Below, piece by piece: positions 38,425 through 46,844 of a stretch of 64,000 nt of DNA (position 1 is the stretch's first letter; each line of letters begins with the position of its first letter). The translations under genes were made by a program, and so were the position numbers. The notes under the pieces were generated by a model, which saw only the letters and a list, made by a program, of their open reading frames with translations, was not told the DNA's origin and made no database searches. The stretch is from Palsa-601 sp963801185 (lineage in GTDB: Bacteria > Actinomycetota > Acidimicrobiia > Acidimicrobiales > Bog-793), in the NCBI GenBank assembly GCA_963801185.1, contig CAWDDW010000001.1, forward strand, positions 310,001 through 374,000, in the 5' to 3' direction.

Positions 38425-38916
38425 ATGACCGCGTGGGCCAAATTCGCCGAGGAGGCGCCGCAGTTGGCGGAGCGAGGCCGCCTGCGGCTCGAGTCGACCG
38501 GGCTCAGCCTCGTGGGCACGCTGCGCAAGGACGGGTCGCCTCGGATCAGCCCCGTCGAGCCGCTCATCCTCGACGGGGAGGTCTATCTCGGGATGATGTG
38601 GCAGTCGATGAAGGCGCGGGACCTCCTGCGTGACCCGAGGTGCGTCGTCCACTCGACCGTGCTCGAAAAGGACGGCACCGAGGGCGACTTCAAGCTCTAC
38701 GGGACGGCCGTGCCGGTGAGCGACCCGAGCGAACGGGACCGGTACTGCGAAGGGCTTCGCGCCGCTATCGGCTGGGCACCCGAAGGCGAGCTGTGGCACC
38801 TTTTCAAACTGGACATCGACCAGGCCGGCTGGTTCCAGGTCGTAGCGCCCGAGGGCCACGACATCGAGGCGTGGCGGCCTGGCGCGCCGCCCGAGAAGAG
38901 GTCGCTGCCGGAGTAG
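38425..38916 (+). CDS. Pyridoxamine 5'-phosphate oxidase-fold protein
   Basis: A 163-residue split-barrel flavin/F420-binding protein: TGLSLVGTLRKDGSPRISPVEPLI is the typical first strand pair, followed by MMWQSMKARDLLRDPRC and the C-terminal LFKLDIDQAGWFQV. Members bind FMN, F420 or heme; which one cannot be told here. Second gene of the operon with the quinone reductase-like protein. Convergent with the aminotransferase gene. Confidence 0.83.
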   Translation: MTAWAKFAEEAPQLAERGRLRLESTGLSLVGTLRKDGSPRISPVEPLILDGEVYLGMMWQSMKARDLLRDPRCVVHSTVLEKDGTEGDFKLYGTAVPVSDPSERDRYCEGLRAAIGWAPEGELWHLFKLDIDQAGWFQVVAPEGHDIEAWRPGAPPEKRSLPE

Positions 38917-38943
38917 AACCAGCTCAGGTGGCCGAAGCCGGTG

Positions 38944-40339
38944 TCAGCCAGGCGAGCACGATGACCGATGAGGCCGCGACCAGTCGAGCCAAGGGACCGC
39001 CGCCCGCTCGGGGGCGAAGTCACCGGTATACGGGTCCTGGTGGTACTCGACCGGCGGTGGCCCACCTGCCGCGATCCGGGCAACTGCGGCGAGCAGCCTT
39101 TCGACGTCGGCGGACGAGGTGTTGATCCCTGCGCTCGCACGGACGGCGCCCGGCATCCGGCGGCGATCGCCGTGCTTGACCTCGCTCCGGTAGGCGGCGA
39201 CGTCCGCGTGAGACAAGCCGAGCAGTCTCATCAGGTACGGGTGCGCACAAAAACAGCCGTGCCGCACGCCGATAGCGTCCTCAGCCGCGAGCCGTGCCGC
39301 AACAAGAGCGTGCGAGGTCCCTTCGACCGTGAAGGTGGCAAGTGGGAGGGTGGGGACCTCAAGGTCCGGCCCGAGCAGCCTTACACCCGGGATCTCACGA
39401 ATGCCCGTCCGGAGCAGCTGAGCGATCTCCCGGTCGTGGTTCTCGATCCCCTCAAAGCCGATCTCGTTCAGCGCGTCGATGGCGCCGTGAAGGGCGACGG
39501 CCCCGATGACATTCGGAGATCCCGCCTCCTCCCGATCGGGAGGGTCGGTCCACAGGACCTCGTCGAGGTCGACGAGGTCCACCGCGCCGCCTCCGGCGAG
39601 AAATGGATCTCCGTCCACGAAGGCCTCCCGCGGCCCGACGAGCACGCCGCTCCCGAACGGCGCGTACATCTTGTGCCCACTCCAAGCGATGAAGTCCGGC
39701 TCGACCGGCAAACGGCGGTGCGCCGCGAGCTGCGCGGCATCGACGACCACGGGGACGTGTAGATCATGGGACGCTCGGACTATCTCGTCCACCGGCGGCA
39801 TCCAGCCGGTGATGTTCGACGCGCCGGTGATGGCGAGGAGGCGCGGGGTCGGGTGGGCCGACAAGACGGCCACGACGTCATCGAGAGTGAACGTGCCGGA
39901 CGTCCCGCACTCGACGTAGCGGCAGCTCACGAGGCGCGACCAGGGCAGCATGTTGGCGTGGTGCTCGACCACGGTCGTCGCGACGACGTCGTCGGGCTGC
40001 AGGCGCAGCCTGTAGGCGAGATGGTTGATCGCCTCGGTCGTGTTGCGGCACATGATCGCGACGGCATCCCCACCGCTCCGTCCGGCAAAGGCAAGCGCAG
40101 CCTCGCGCGCATCTTCGTACTCACCAGTGGAGCGTTGCGACTTGTAGCCGGCCCCGCGGTGCACGCTCGAGTACCACGGGACGAACTCCTCCACCCGCTC
40201 GAGGACCGAGCTCGAGCGCGCTCGTCGAAGCGGCCGCGTCGAACGACAGGTAGGGCCGCTCCAGGCCGTCGACGCAGGGGACCGGCTGCCCGTCGCCTAC
40301 GAGGGCGACAGGCAGCCCAGCCGTGCTCACACTCGGCAC
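38944..40339 (-). CDS. Class V aminotransferase (cysteine desulfurase-like), one frameshift
   Basis: A PLP enzyme of about 464 residues. The N-terminal YLSFDAAASTSAL block lies in one frame from GTG 40339 (or 40330). After an extra base near 40213, VLERVEEFVPWYSS continues in the main 416-codon frame, with CRNTTEAINHLA, TGASNITGWMPPV, AWSGHKMYAPFGSG (PLP Lys) and HGCFCAHPYLMRLLG, whose Cys matches a desulfurase loop. This could be SufS-like or an isopenicillin N epimerase relative. No Fe-S assembly genes are nearby. Confidence 0.8.
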
Positions 40340-40486
40340 CGGTCTTCCGTCACGGAGCCGGACGCGAGCCTGGGTAACCGGACCCAGTGGTGTGAAGACG
40401 GTATCCCCGACTCCGTTTCGGTCGTCGGGTTGACAGTCCGCTTCATCACGCTCTCAGCATGTGACTTGGCGGGTCGCCCAGCTAGG

Positions 40487-40515
40487 GGCGATAGACCAAT
40501 TGTCCCGCTATCGCC
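40487..40515. promoter_or_regulatory. 8-bp inverted repeat in divergent intergenic region
   Basis: GGCGATAG and CTATCGCC, perfect arms separated by 13 nt, lie about 80 bp upstream of the ABC transporter start and between divergent genes. This is a plausible operator for the ABC operon. No matching regulator gene is adjacent, so this is a guess from position and symmetry. Confidence 0.35.
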
Positions 40516-40596
40516 TGCCACTCGGGACCTTCGGCCCTGGCTGGCCCAACAGCGAGTTGGGTAGGTTGCGGGTCGACGACTAGGAGGTCGCGCTCG

Positions 40597-41517
40597 GTGG
40601 GAACGCCTGCGATTCGCACTAAGGGGCTGTCGAAGCGCTACGGGACCGTCGATGCGTTGCGTGATCTCGATCTCGAGATCGCCGAAGGCGAGGTGGTCGG
40701 GTACCTCGGGCCGAACGGCGCCGGCAAGACGACCACCATCCGCTTGCTGCTCGGCCTCATCCACCCGACCGCGGGCAGCAGCGAGATCTTCGGGGTCGAC
40801 TCCCAGCGTCAGCCCGTCGAGGCGCACCGCCGCCTTGCCTACGTGGCCGGGGAGGCCAACCTCTGGCCTTCCCTCACTGGAGCAGAGACGCTCCATCTGC
40901 TCGGCCGCGTCCAGGGGCAGGTGGACAACGGGTATCGCGAGGAGCTGGTCGAGCGCTTCTCCTTCGATCCCTCGAAGAAGGTCCGGACGTACTCGAAGGG
41001 GAACCGGCAGAAGCTCGTCCTCATCGCGGCCCTCATGACGCGCTCCGACCTTCTCCTTCTCGACGAACCGACGAGCGGGCTCGACCCCCTCATGGAGCAG
41101 GCATTTCGCCACTGCGTCCACCAGGCGAAGGAACGAGGCCAGACGATCTTCCTCTCTTCTCACATCCTGAGCGAGGTCGAGGCGCTCTGCGACCGGATCG
41201 GGATACTCAGGGCGGGCAGCCTGGTGGAGATGGGGACGATGGCCGAGATGAGGCACCTGTCGGCACTGATGGTCGAAGCGACGTTCGACGGCTCGGTCCC
41301 GGATCTCTCCGGTGTGCCGGGAGTCAGCTCCATCGAGACGGTCGGGCGCGTGGTGCGGTGCCACGTGAACGGACCAATCGAGCCCTTGTTGAAGGTCCTG
41401 GCGGATGCTTCGGTCCAGGAGCTGTTGAGCCGCGAGCCGTCGCTGGAGGAGTTGTTCCTCGCCCACTACGGCGCAGGCACGGAACCACCGGGTGGTGAAG
41501 CGCCCGATGCAGGCTGA
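40597..41517 (+). CDS. ABC transporter ATP-binding protein
   Basis: A 306-residue nucleotide-binding subunit of an ABC-2-type exporter. Walker A is GPNGAGKTT, the signature is YSKGNRQKL (replacing LSGGQ), Walker B is LLLLDEPTSGLDP, and the switch His lies in SSHILSEVEAL. The C-terminal extension resembles drug/antibiotic exporters. GTG 40597 has AGGAGG at about 40582. The permease follows, overlapping its 3' end. Confidence 0.9.
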   Translation: MGTPAIRTKGLSKRYGTVDALRDLDLEIAEGEVVGYLGPNGAGKTTTIRLLLGLIHPTAGSSEIFGVDSQRQPVEAHRRLAYVAGEANLWPSLTGAETLHLLGRVQGQVDNGYREELVERFSFDPSKKVRTYSKGNRQKLVLIAALMTRSDLLLLDEPTSGLDPLMEQAFRHCVHQAKERGQTIFLSSHILSEVEALCDRIGILRAGSLVEMGTMAEMRHLSALMVEATFDGSVPDLSGVPGVSSIETVGRVVRCHVNGPIEPLLKVLADASVQELLSREPSLEELFLAHYGAGTEPPGGEAPDAG

Positions 41518-43156
41518 GGTCGCCCTGCGCTCGCCTTCACCGGCCGGCCGGTGGCCGTCCGCCGTGGTGGCTCTGCGGACGGGCCGCAAGGCCGCCCGCT
41601 CCGGGGCACTCTGGGGCTACGTCTTCGGGGCCTACGTGGCGAGCGCAGCGCTCGGCTACGCCGCCACCTACAAGACGCTGGCAGCACGTGAGAAGTTCGC
41701 GGCGGCCTTCGGCAAGAACGCAGCGACAGACGCGCTGATCGGACCGGCCCACCAGATCCAGACGATCGCCGGATTCACCGCCTGGCGTTGCCTCGGCGTT
41801 CTTAGCATCGTCGGGGCGGTCTGGGGCTTGCTCATAGGGACGCGGCTCCTCCGCGGCGAGGAGGAGGCAGGGCGCTGGGAGCTCCTCCTCGCTGGTCAGA
41901 CCACCCGCAGGCGCGCGGCGGGCCAAGCGCTGGCTGGGCTCGGCATGGGCCTCGCTGCCCTCTTCTGTCTGACGGCCATCATCACAGCGGTGATAGGCCG
42001 GTCGGCAAAGGTTCACGTAAGCGTGGGAGCGTCGATCTACTTTGCCCTCGCCCTCGTGGCGAGCGAGCTGTCTTCCTCGCGGCTGGCGTGCTCACGAGCC
42101 AGCTGGCTGCCACGCGGCGCCAGGCGTCCGGTTATGCCGGCGCGCTGCTCGGAGCGTGCTACGCCTTGCGCATGGTGGCCGACTCGGGCACCGGGCTCTT
42201 GTGGATGCAATGGACTACACCGCTCGGATGGGTCGAGAAGCTGCAGCCCCTCACGGCACCCGACCCGCTGCCACTGCTGCCGCTGGCAGGCTCCGTAGTG
42301 GTGATGTCGTTGCTCGCCGTGCGTCTGGCGGGCACTCGCGACTTGGGCTCGAGCACGCTCCCGGACAGGGCGAGCGCCGTGCCGCACACGCGACTGCTCT
42401 TCGGTCCGACCGGCTTGACGACCCGGCTCATCCGCCCAACCATCATCAGCTGGAGCGTGGCAATCGCGGCCTCTGGGCTGCTGGTCGGCTTTGTCGCAAA
42501 GGCGGCCGGCGACACCCTGAACAGCTCAACGAGTGTCGAAAAGGTGGTCTCCCGCCTCGGCGGTCCCGGCGCCGGGGCGAAGATCTACGTGGGGATCGTG
42601 TTCCTCGTGACTGCCCTGGTCGTCGCCTTGGTGGCTGCCGGCCAGCTGAGCGTCCTCCGAGGAGAGGAGGCGGGAGGGCGCCTCGACCACTTCCTCGTGC
42701 GGCCCGTCTCGCGGTCGTCCTGGCTAGGCGGGAAGCTGCTCTTGACGACGGCCGCACTGGTCCTCGTAGGTGTGATCGGAGGGGTCTCCACCTGGGTCGG
42801 GGCTGCAACCCAGAAGCTCCGGGCTCAGCTTCGCGACCATGCTCGATGCGGGTCTCAACCTCGTCCCCCCGGCAGTGTGCATTCTCGGCATCGGGACGCT
42901 CACCTTCGGGGTCTCGCCGCGGTCCACGTCGGTCACGACTTATGGCGCTATTGCCTGGTCGTTCCTCGTCGAGATCGTCGGCGGGCTCATCGGGGCCAAC
43001 CATTGGTTGCTCGATACCTCGGTCTTCCACCAGATGACCCCGGCTCCCGCGGTCGCTCCGGACTGGACGAGCGGGGGAGTGATGATCGGTGCAGGCGTCC
43101 TGGCGTGCGTCCTCGGCACCGTGGCCTTCCGGCACAGGGACCTGGCGGAGGAGTAG
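41492..43156 (+). pseudogene. ABC-2 type exporter permease, two frameshifts
   Basis: A polytopic permease of about 550 residues when repaired, probably 12 helices in two similar halves (each with a GEEEAGRWELLLAGQTTR or GEEAGGRLDHFLVRPVSR motif). Frame breaks lie near 42067 (missing base) and near 42813 (extra A). The last frame ends FRHRDLAEE at 43156. Start GTG 41492 or ATG 41507 overlaps the ATPase gene. It resembles two-halved tetronasin/polyketide exporter permeases; the substrate is unknown. Confidence 0.75.
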
Positions 43157-43485
43157 CGGACTCCAACCGGGCGGCCACATGGCCCTCTAACTGGCTGGTC
43201 TGCGCAATCGCGACAACGGCTACGAATGCGGTTGCGCAAGGCACGAGCGCCCAAGCCGTGAGCCTCTCCGATCGAGTCAGGAGTCGCTCAGCAGGGGACT
43301 GCGACCAACCGCCCTCCCCCTCGGTCGGTGAATCACTCCCGTTGGCGTCGTTACGCATATCTCGAGCGTAGGACCGGGGATGCGACGGTGCGTGCTCGAC
43401 GCTAGGAGAGACAAGCCCGCACAGGCTGCGAGTCGTACGCTCGTCATGGCAAGGCCCGGTCCGGAGCGCGAAGGAGTCAGGTCTC
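43157..43485. other. Intergenic region with only a weak small ORF
   Basis: Between the ABC permease and the aquaporin. On the minus strand an ATG at 43358 opens a frame with one hydrophobic segment (LTAWALVPCATAFVAVVAIA), but it runs to 42987 inside the permease gene and I do not count it as established. A promoter for the aquaporin must lie here; I see no clear -35/-10 pair. Confidence 0.4.
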
Positions 43486-44391
43486 ATGGCAACAGAGAAC
43501 AGCCCATCACGCCGGGACGACGCCACTTTGTCCGAGACAGATCTCGAGTTCGCCGAGCGCGTCGCCGAGAGCGCCCGGATCGCGCGTCTGAGGAGAGCGG
43601 TCGCGCCGCCTTGGATCCACAATTTCGACGATCTGTCGCACGAGTGGCGGCGCTGGTTCTCCGAGGTGCTCGGCACGTTCATGCTGGTGCTGGTCGCGGC
43701 CGGCGGCGGCGTCGTCTCGGCGAGCGTCTCGGGCGGTCTCTCGCACGCGGCGCTCGTAGTCGCCCCGGCACTCATGGTGATGGCGATCATCTTGTTCATG
43801 GGGGCTGTCTCGGGCGCCCACCTCAACCCGGTCGTGAGTGTCGCCTTCGCGCTGAGGCGTGAGTTCCCGTGGCGCCGTGTGCCGGGCTACCTGGTCTCAC
43901 AGGTCATCGGCGCCGTGTTCGCGTGCCTCGTCTTGTGGGCCATGTTCGGTAAGGTCGGCCACCTCGGAGCGACCCTTCCCGGGCCTGGCTTCGGCGACGT
44001 CCGGGCGATGATCATGGAGGCGCTTCTCACCCTTGGCCTCGTGAGCACCATCCTCGGGACTGCCTCGGGAGCCCAGAACGTCGGATCTCTTTCCGCGCTC
44101 GCCGTCGCCGGATACATCGCTCTTGCCGGACTCTGGGGCAGCCCCGTGAGCGGCGCTTCGATGAACCCTGTGCGGTCGTTCGCGCCGGCGCTCGTGACCG
44201 GTCAGTTGTCGCACTTCTGGGTGTACCTCGTGGGGCCGTTCCTCGGGATGATCGGGGCCGTAGGCGCTGCCTTCGTGCTCAGGGGACCGGGTGGGGATCC
44301 GGCAGCGACACGCGCGGCGCAGGGAACGCTCGACCCGCTCCCCAACACTCCAGCAGTTGAGACGACAGAAGGAGACCAACATGGCGCATGA
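43486..44391 (+). CDS. MIP/aquaporin family channel with NPV/NPV boxes
   Basis: A 301-residue channel with six transmembrane helices and an unusually long (~55 residue) polar N terminus. The two half-helix signatures are SGAHLNPVVSVAF and SGASMNPVRSFAP: both NPA boxes read NPV. Asn and Pro are retained, so water or small-solute conduction is still plausible. ATG 43486 follows GGAG. The 3' end overlaps the next gene by 11 bp, implying a functional link. Confidence 0.87.
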   Translation: MATENSPSRRDDATLSETDLEFAERVAESARIARLRRAVAPPWIHNFDDLSHEWRRWFSEVLGTFMLVLVAAGGGVVSASVSGGLSHAALVVAPALMVMAIILFMGAVSGAHLNPVVSVAFALRREFPWRRVPGYLVSQVIGAVFACLVLWAMFGKVGHLGATLPGPGFGDVRAMIMEALLTLGLVSTILGTASGAQNVGSLSALAVAGYIALAGLWGSPVSGASMNPVRSFAPALVTGQLSHFWVYLVGPFLGMIGAVGAAFVLRGPGGDPAATRAAQGTLDPLPNTPAVETTEGDQHGA

Positions 44392-44761
44392 GCACTGGAA
44401 GCCCGAGCCGGAGAAGCACGATTTCCCGGCCGCCGAGAGCTACCTCACCTTGGTACTCGATCCGCCTGCAGCCAAGTCCCTGGCGGCCGCCTTGCAACAA
44501 GCACCCACTGAGGTGCGCAAGGCGAAGGACCTCCTGCGGGCGAGCGAGCTTGCACTGCTACCGGAGGACAACGCTCATGTCGCCGAGGATCTCGGGAAAG
44601 TGAAGAAAGGCGAGCTCCTCTCGCCCGTGCTCCTCGTGCGCGGCGATGTCCTGCACTGCCATCCTTTGACGATTGCCGACGGCTACCACCGCATCTGTGC
44701 CAGCTACCACCTGGACGAGAACGCCGACATCCCTTGCCGGATGGTGGATCTCCCGACCTGA
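44381..44761 (+). CDS. Conserved small protein, ParB/sulfiredoxin-fold-like
   Basis: A 126-residue soluble protein. KKGELLSPVLLVRGDVL and LTIADGYHRICASYHLDENADIPCRMV resemble the ParB-like nuclease/sulfiredoxin fold, where a D-G-x-H-R motif binds nucleotide; the resemblance is by eye. ATG 44381 has GGAG upstream and lies within the aquaporin gene's last codons, so translation is coupled. Its role beside a channel is unknown. Confidence 0.7.
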   Translation: MAHEHWKPEPEKHDFPAAESYLTLVLDPPAAKSLAAALQQAPTEVRKAKDLLRASELALLPEDNAHVAEDLGKVKKGELLSPVLLVRGDVLHCHPLTIADGYHRICASYHLDENADIPCRMVDLPT

Positions 44762-44855
44762 GCTCACCGGTCAGGGTCTCTCCGGGACGGCCCGAGACCG
44801 GCACGCGAGCTGAAAACAAGGCCCGCCCAGTCAGCTGCCATATCATCGGGCGCCT

Positions 44856-46430
44856 ATGGCAGCGGCGGCTCCTGAGGTAACGACTCCCGAGGAGCCCTCT
44901 CGAGTCCCGTGGTGGCTTGCTGCTGTGCCCGCAGCCGCTGCTCTCGTCATCTGCCTGCTCCAGCTTCGCATCCCTGGTCAGTGGTCGGGGGTTGCGTCCT
45001 ACGACGACGGCGTCTACGTCGGTTCGGCGATCGAGCTCGCCCGCGGTGCCTTGCCCTACCGGGACTTCGCCATCGTGCAGCCACCAGGGCTGACGCTCGT
45101 GATGTTCCCTGTCGCCGCTCTCTGCCGGGTGTTCGGCTTCGGCAGCCAGGACGTCGTGTTCATCTCGCGGCTGCTCACCTCGATCGTGACTGCCCTCGAC
45201 GCCGGTCTCGCCGCTCTCGCCGTCCGCCACCGTGGAGCGGTCGCGATGGTGGTTGCCGGTATCGCGCTCGCCTGCTTCCCGATGGCATACCAGGCCGACA
45301 GCGTCGCGCTGCTCGAGCCGTACATGGACTTCTTCTGCCTTGTCGGCCTCGTCCTTCTGTTCTCTCGAGGACGGGTGACGACGGGTTGGCGGGTCTATCT
45401 GAGCGGAGTCGCGTTCGGGCTGGCCTGCAGTTTCAAGGTGTGGGCACTGATCCCAGCGGCCATCGTCTTCTTGTTCGCCGCGTTCGCCGGACGAGGCCGT
45501 GTCAGTCGCTTCCTCGGCGGTCTCGCCACGGGCGTGGCGGTGATCTTCGGGCCTTTCGCAGTGGCGGCCGGCGGAGCGTTCTTCCGCGACGTCTTCGCCG
45601 CGCAGGTGAACCGCATCTTGATCCGGGGCGTGCATCAGGTGCTGGCCAGGCTGCGCGACGTACTCGGATTGAGAGTGCTCGGACTGACGGGGTGGGCCAC
45701 CGTTCTCGGCCTGATCGCCCTTGTGATCCTCGTGGCCCTTGCCCACTACGGACCCTCTGGCTTCGAGCGCGGATCGACCTTCGATCGCTGCGTGGCTGTG
45801 GTCTCGCTCGCCGCACTAGCCGTGCTCTCCGTCGCGAGCCCCTACTTCGGGCACTATGCCTTCCTCGTGGCGCCCTGGCTCGCGATGATCGCAGGCTCGG
45901 TGGTCGCCCGGGCCCTCACCAACGCGATCCGACTTGTAAGCACACCTACAAGACGCATTCAGTGGGCGCGAGCCGGGACGGTCACCGTGATCAGCTTGAC
46001 CCTGTTGCTCGGGACGGTCGCCGAGATTCAGTCCTTTCACGTCTACAAGCACACCGACAGGTCCAAAGTGAACGCGAGGCCACTGGCTGCGATCACCGCC
46101 CTTCCCGCGTCGAGCTGCGTCCTGACCGATCAGATCGCCATGGTGATCTCCGCCAACCGACTGCGGGAAGGGGAAGGAGGCTGCCCCCTCGTGCTCGACT
46201 CCGACGGCATCATGCTCATCCAGCGGGCAAGTGAGGGAACCAGCCAGAGCGCCAAGGCGGCGCTGGCTCGCCGGTGGCAGGACTGGTTCGAGCGGGCCGA
46301 CTACGTCTACCTGACCGGAAGCTACCAACGCCGGATCCCGTGGACGAACTGGCTCGAGCGATGGTTCGACGACCACTTCGTCCGCGTACACCTCGGCCGA
46401 AGCAACGGGGTGTTCTACAAGCGAATTTGA
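44856..46430 (+). CDS. Glycosyltransferase family 39-like membrane protein
   Basis: A 524-residue polytopic protein with about ten transmembrane helices. Soon after the first, YDDGVYVGSAIELARGALPYRDF carries the acidic pair typical of GT-C/GT39 polyprenyl-phosphate-sugar transferases, followed by QPPG. The C-terminal ~120 residues are extracytoplasmic (SSCVLTDQIAMVISANRL). It probably transfers mannose or arabinose from a lipid carrier to envelope polymers. It converges on the next gene with a single base between stops. Confidence 0.8.
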   Translation: MAAAAPEVTTPEEPSRVPWWLAAVPAAAALVICLLQLRIPGQWSGVASYDDGVYVGSAIELARGALPYRDFAIVQPPGLTLVMFPVAALCRVFGFGSQDVVFISRLLTSIVTALDAGLAALAVRHRGAVAMVVAGIALACFPMAYQADSVALLEPYMDFFCLVGLVLLFSRGRVTTGWRVYLSGVAFGLACSFKVWALIPAAIVFLFAAFAGRGRVSRFLGGLATGVAVIFGPFAVAAGGAFFRDVFAAQVNRILIRGVHQVLARLRDVLGLRVLGLTGWATVLGLIALVILVALAHYGPSGFERGSTFDRCVAVVSLAALAVLSVASPYFGHYAFLVAPWLAMIAGSVVARALTNAIRLVSTPTRRIQWARAGTVTVISLTLLLGTVAEIQSFHVYKHTDRSKVNARPLAAITALPASSCVLTDQIAMVISANRLREGEGGCPLVLDSDGIMLIQRASEGTSQSAKAALARRWQDWFERADYVYLTGSYQRRIPWTNWLERWFDDHFVRVHLGRSNGVFYKRI

Positions 46431-46431
46431 G

Positions 46432-46788
46432 CTACTCGAACTCTTTCCAGTGCACCCGGTGGAACAGACGCGCGTAGCGGGCCGATAGAGAAGGCCCTTC
46501 GTCGCGCGCCACGTCAGGATGAAGCACGAGAGTCCCACTTGGTGCTGGCAAGGAGGCGGCTTGATCGTCCGAGAGGGCACATCGCACGAGCGCCGTCGTG
46601 ATCTCGGCGATCTGGTCGCGAGCGACGAAACGCAAGCCTTTTGACGTCTTCACGACGATCCCGTCGAAGAGGTCCAGCTCTGGTACCTGGAGAACATGTT
46701 CGACCGTGCCGAACGAGGTCCCAGTCGAGCTAGCCACAGGTGTGCCCACTTCGAGGGCCAAGTACGAGATCGGGTGTCCATCGTCCAT
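46432..46788 (-). CDS. Small conserved protein, PRC-barrel-like
   Basis: A 118-residue protein. The N-terminal YLALEVGTPVASSTGTSFG and VEHVLQVPELDLFDGIVV fits a PRC-barrel beta fold (RimM/photosynthetic reaction centre type); GLRFVARDQIAEITTALV continues it. ATG 46788 has AGAGGA five bases upstream, better than the open frame start at 46812. Function unknown; divergent from the GH3 gene. Confidence 0.65.
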   Translation of the reverse strand: MDDGHPISYLALEVGTPVASSTGTSFGTVEHVLQVPELDLFDGIVVKTSKGLRFVARDQIAEITTALVRCALSDDQAASLPAPSGTLVLHPDVARDEGPSLSARYARLFHRVHWKEFE

Positions 46789-46844
46789 AGGGTCCTCTTT
46801 TCTCTCCAACAAGAGCTGACTCTAACGAGCCAGCCTCTCATCTC

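Noticed and set aside
42987..43358. Possible 123-residue minus-strand membrane protein
   Set aside because: One hydrophobic segment, but two-thirds overlaps the ABC permease and there is no ribosome-binding site; left as a note only.
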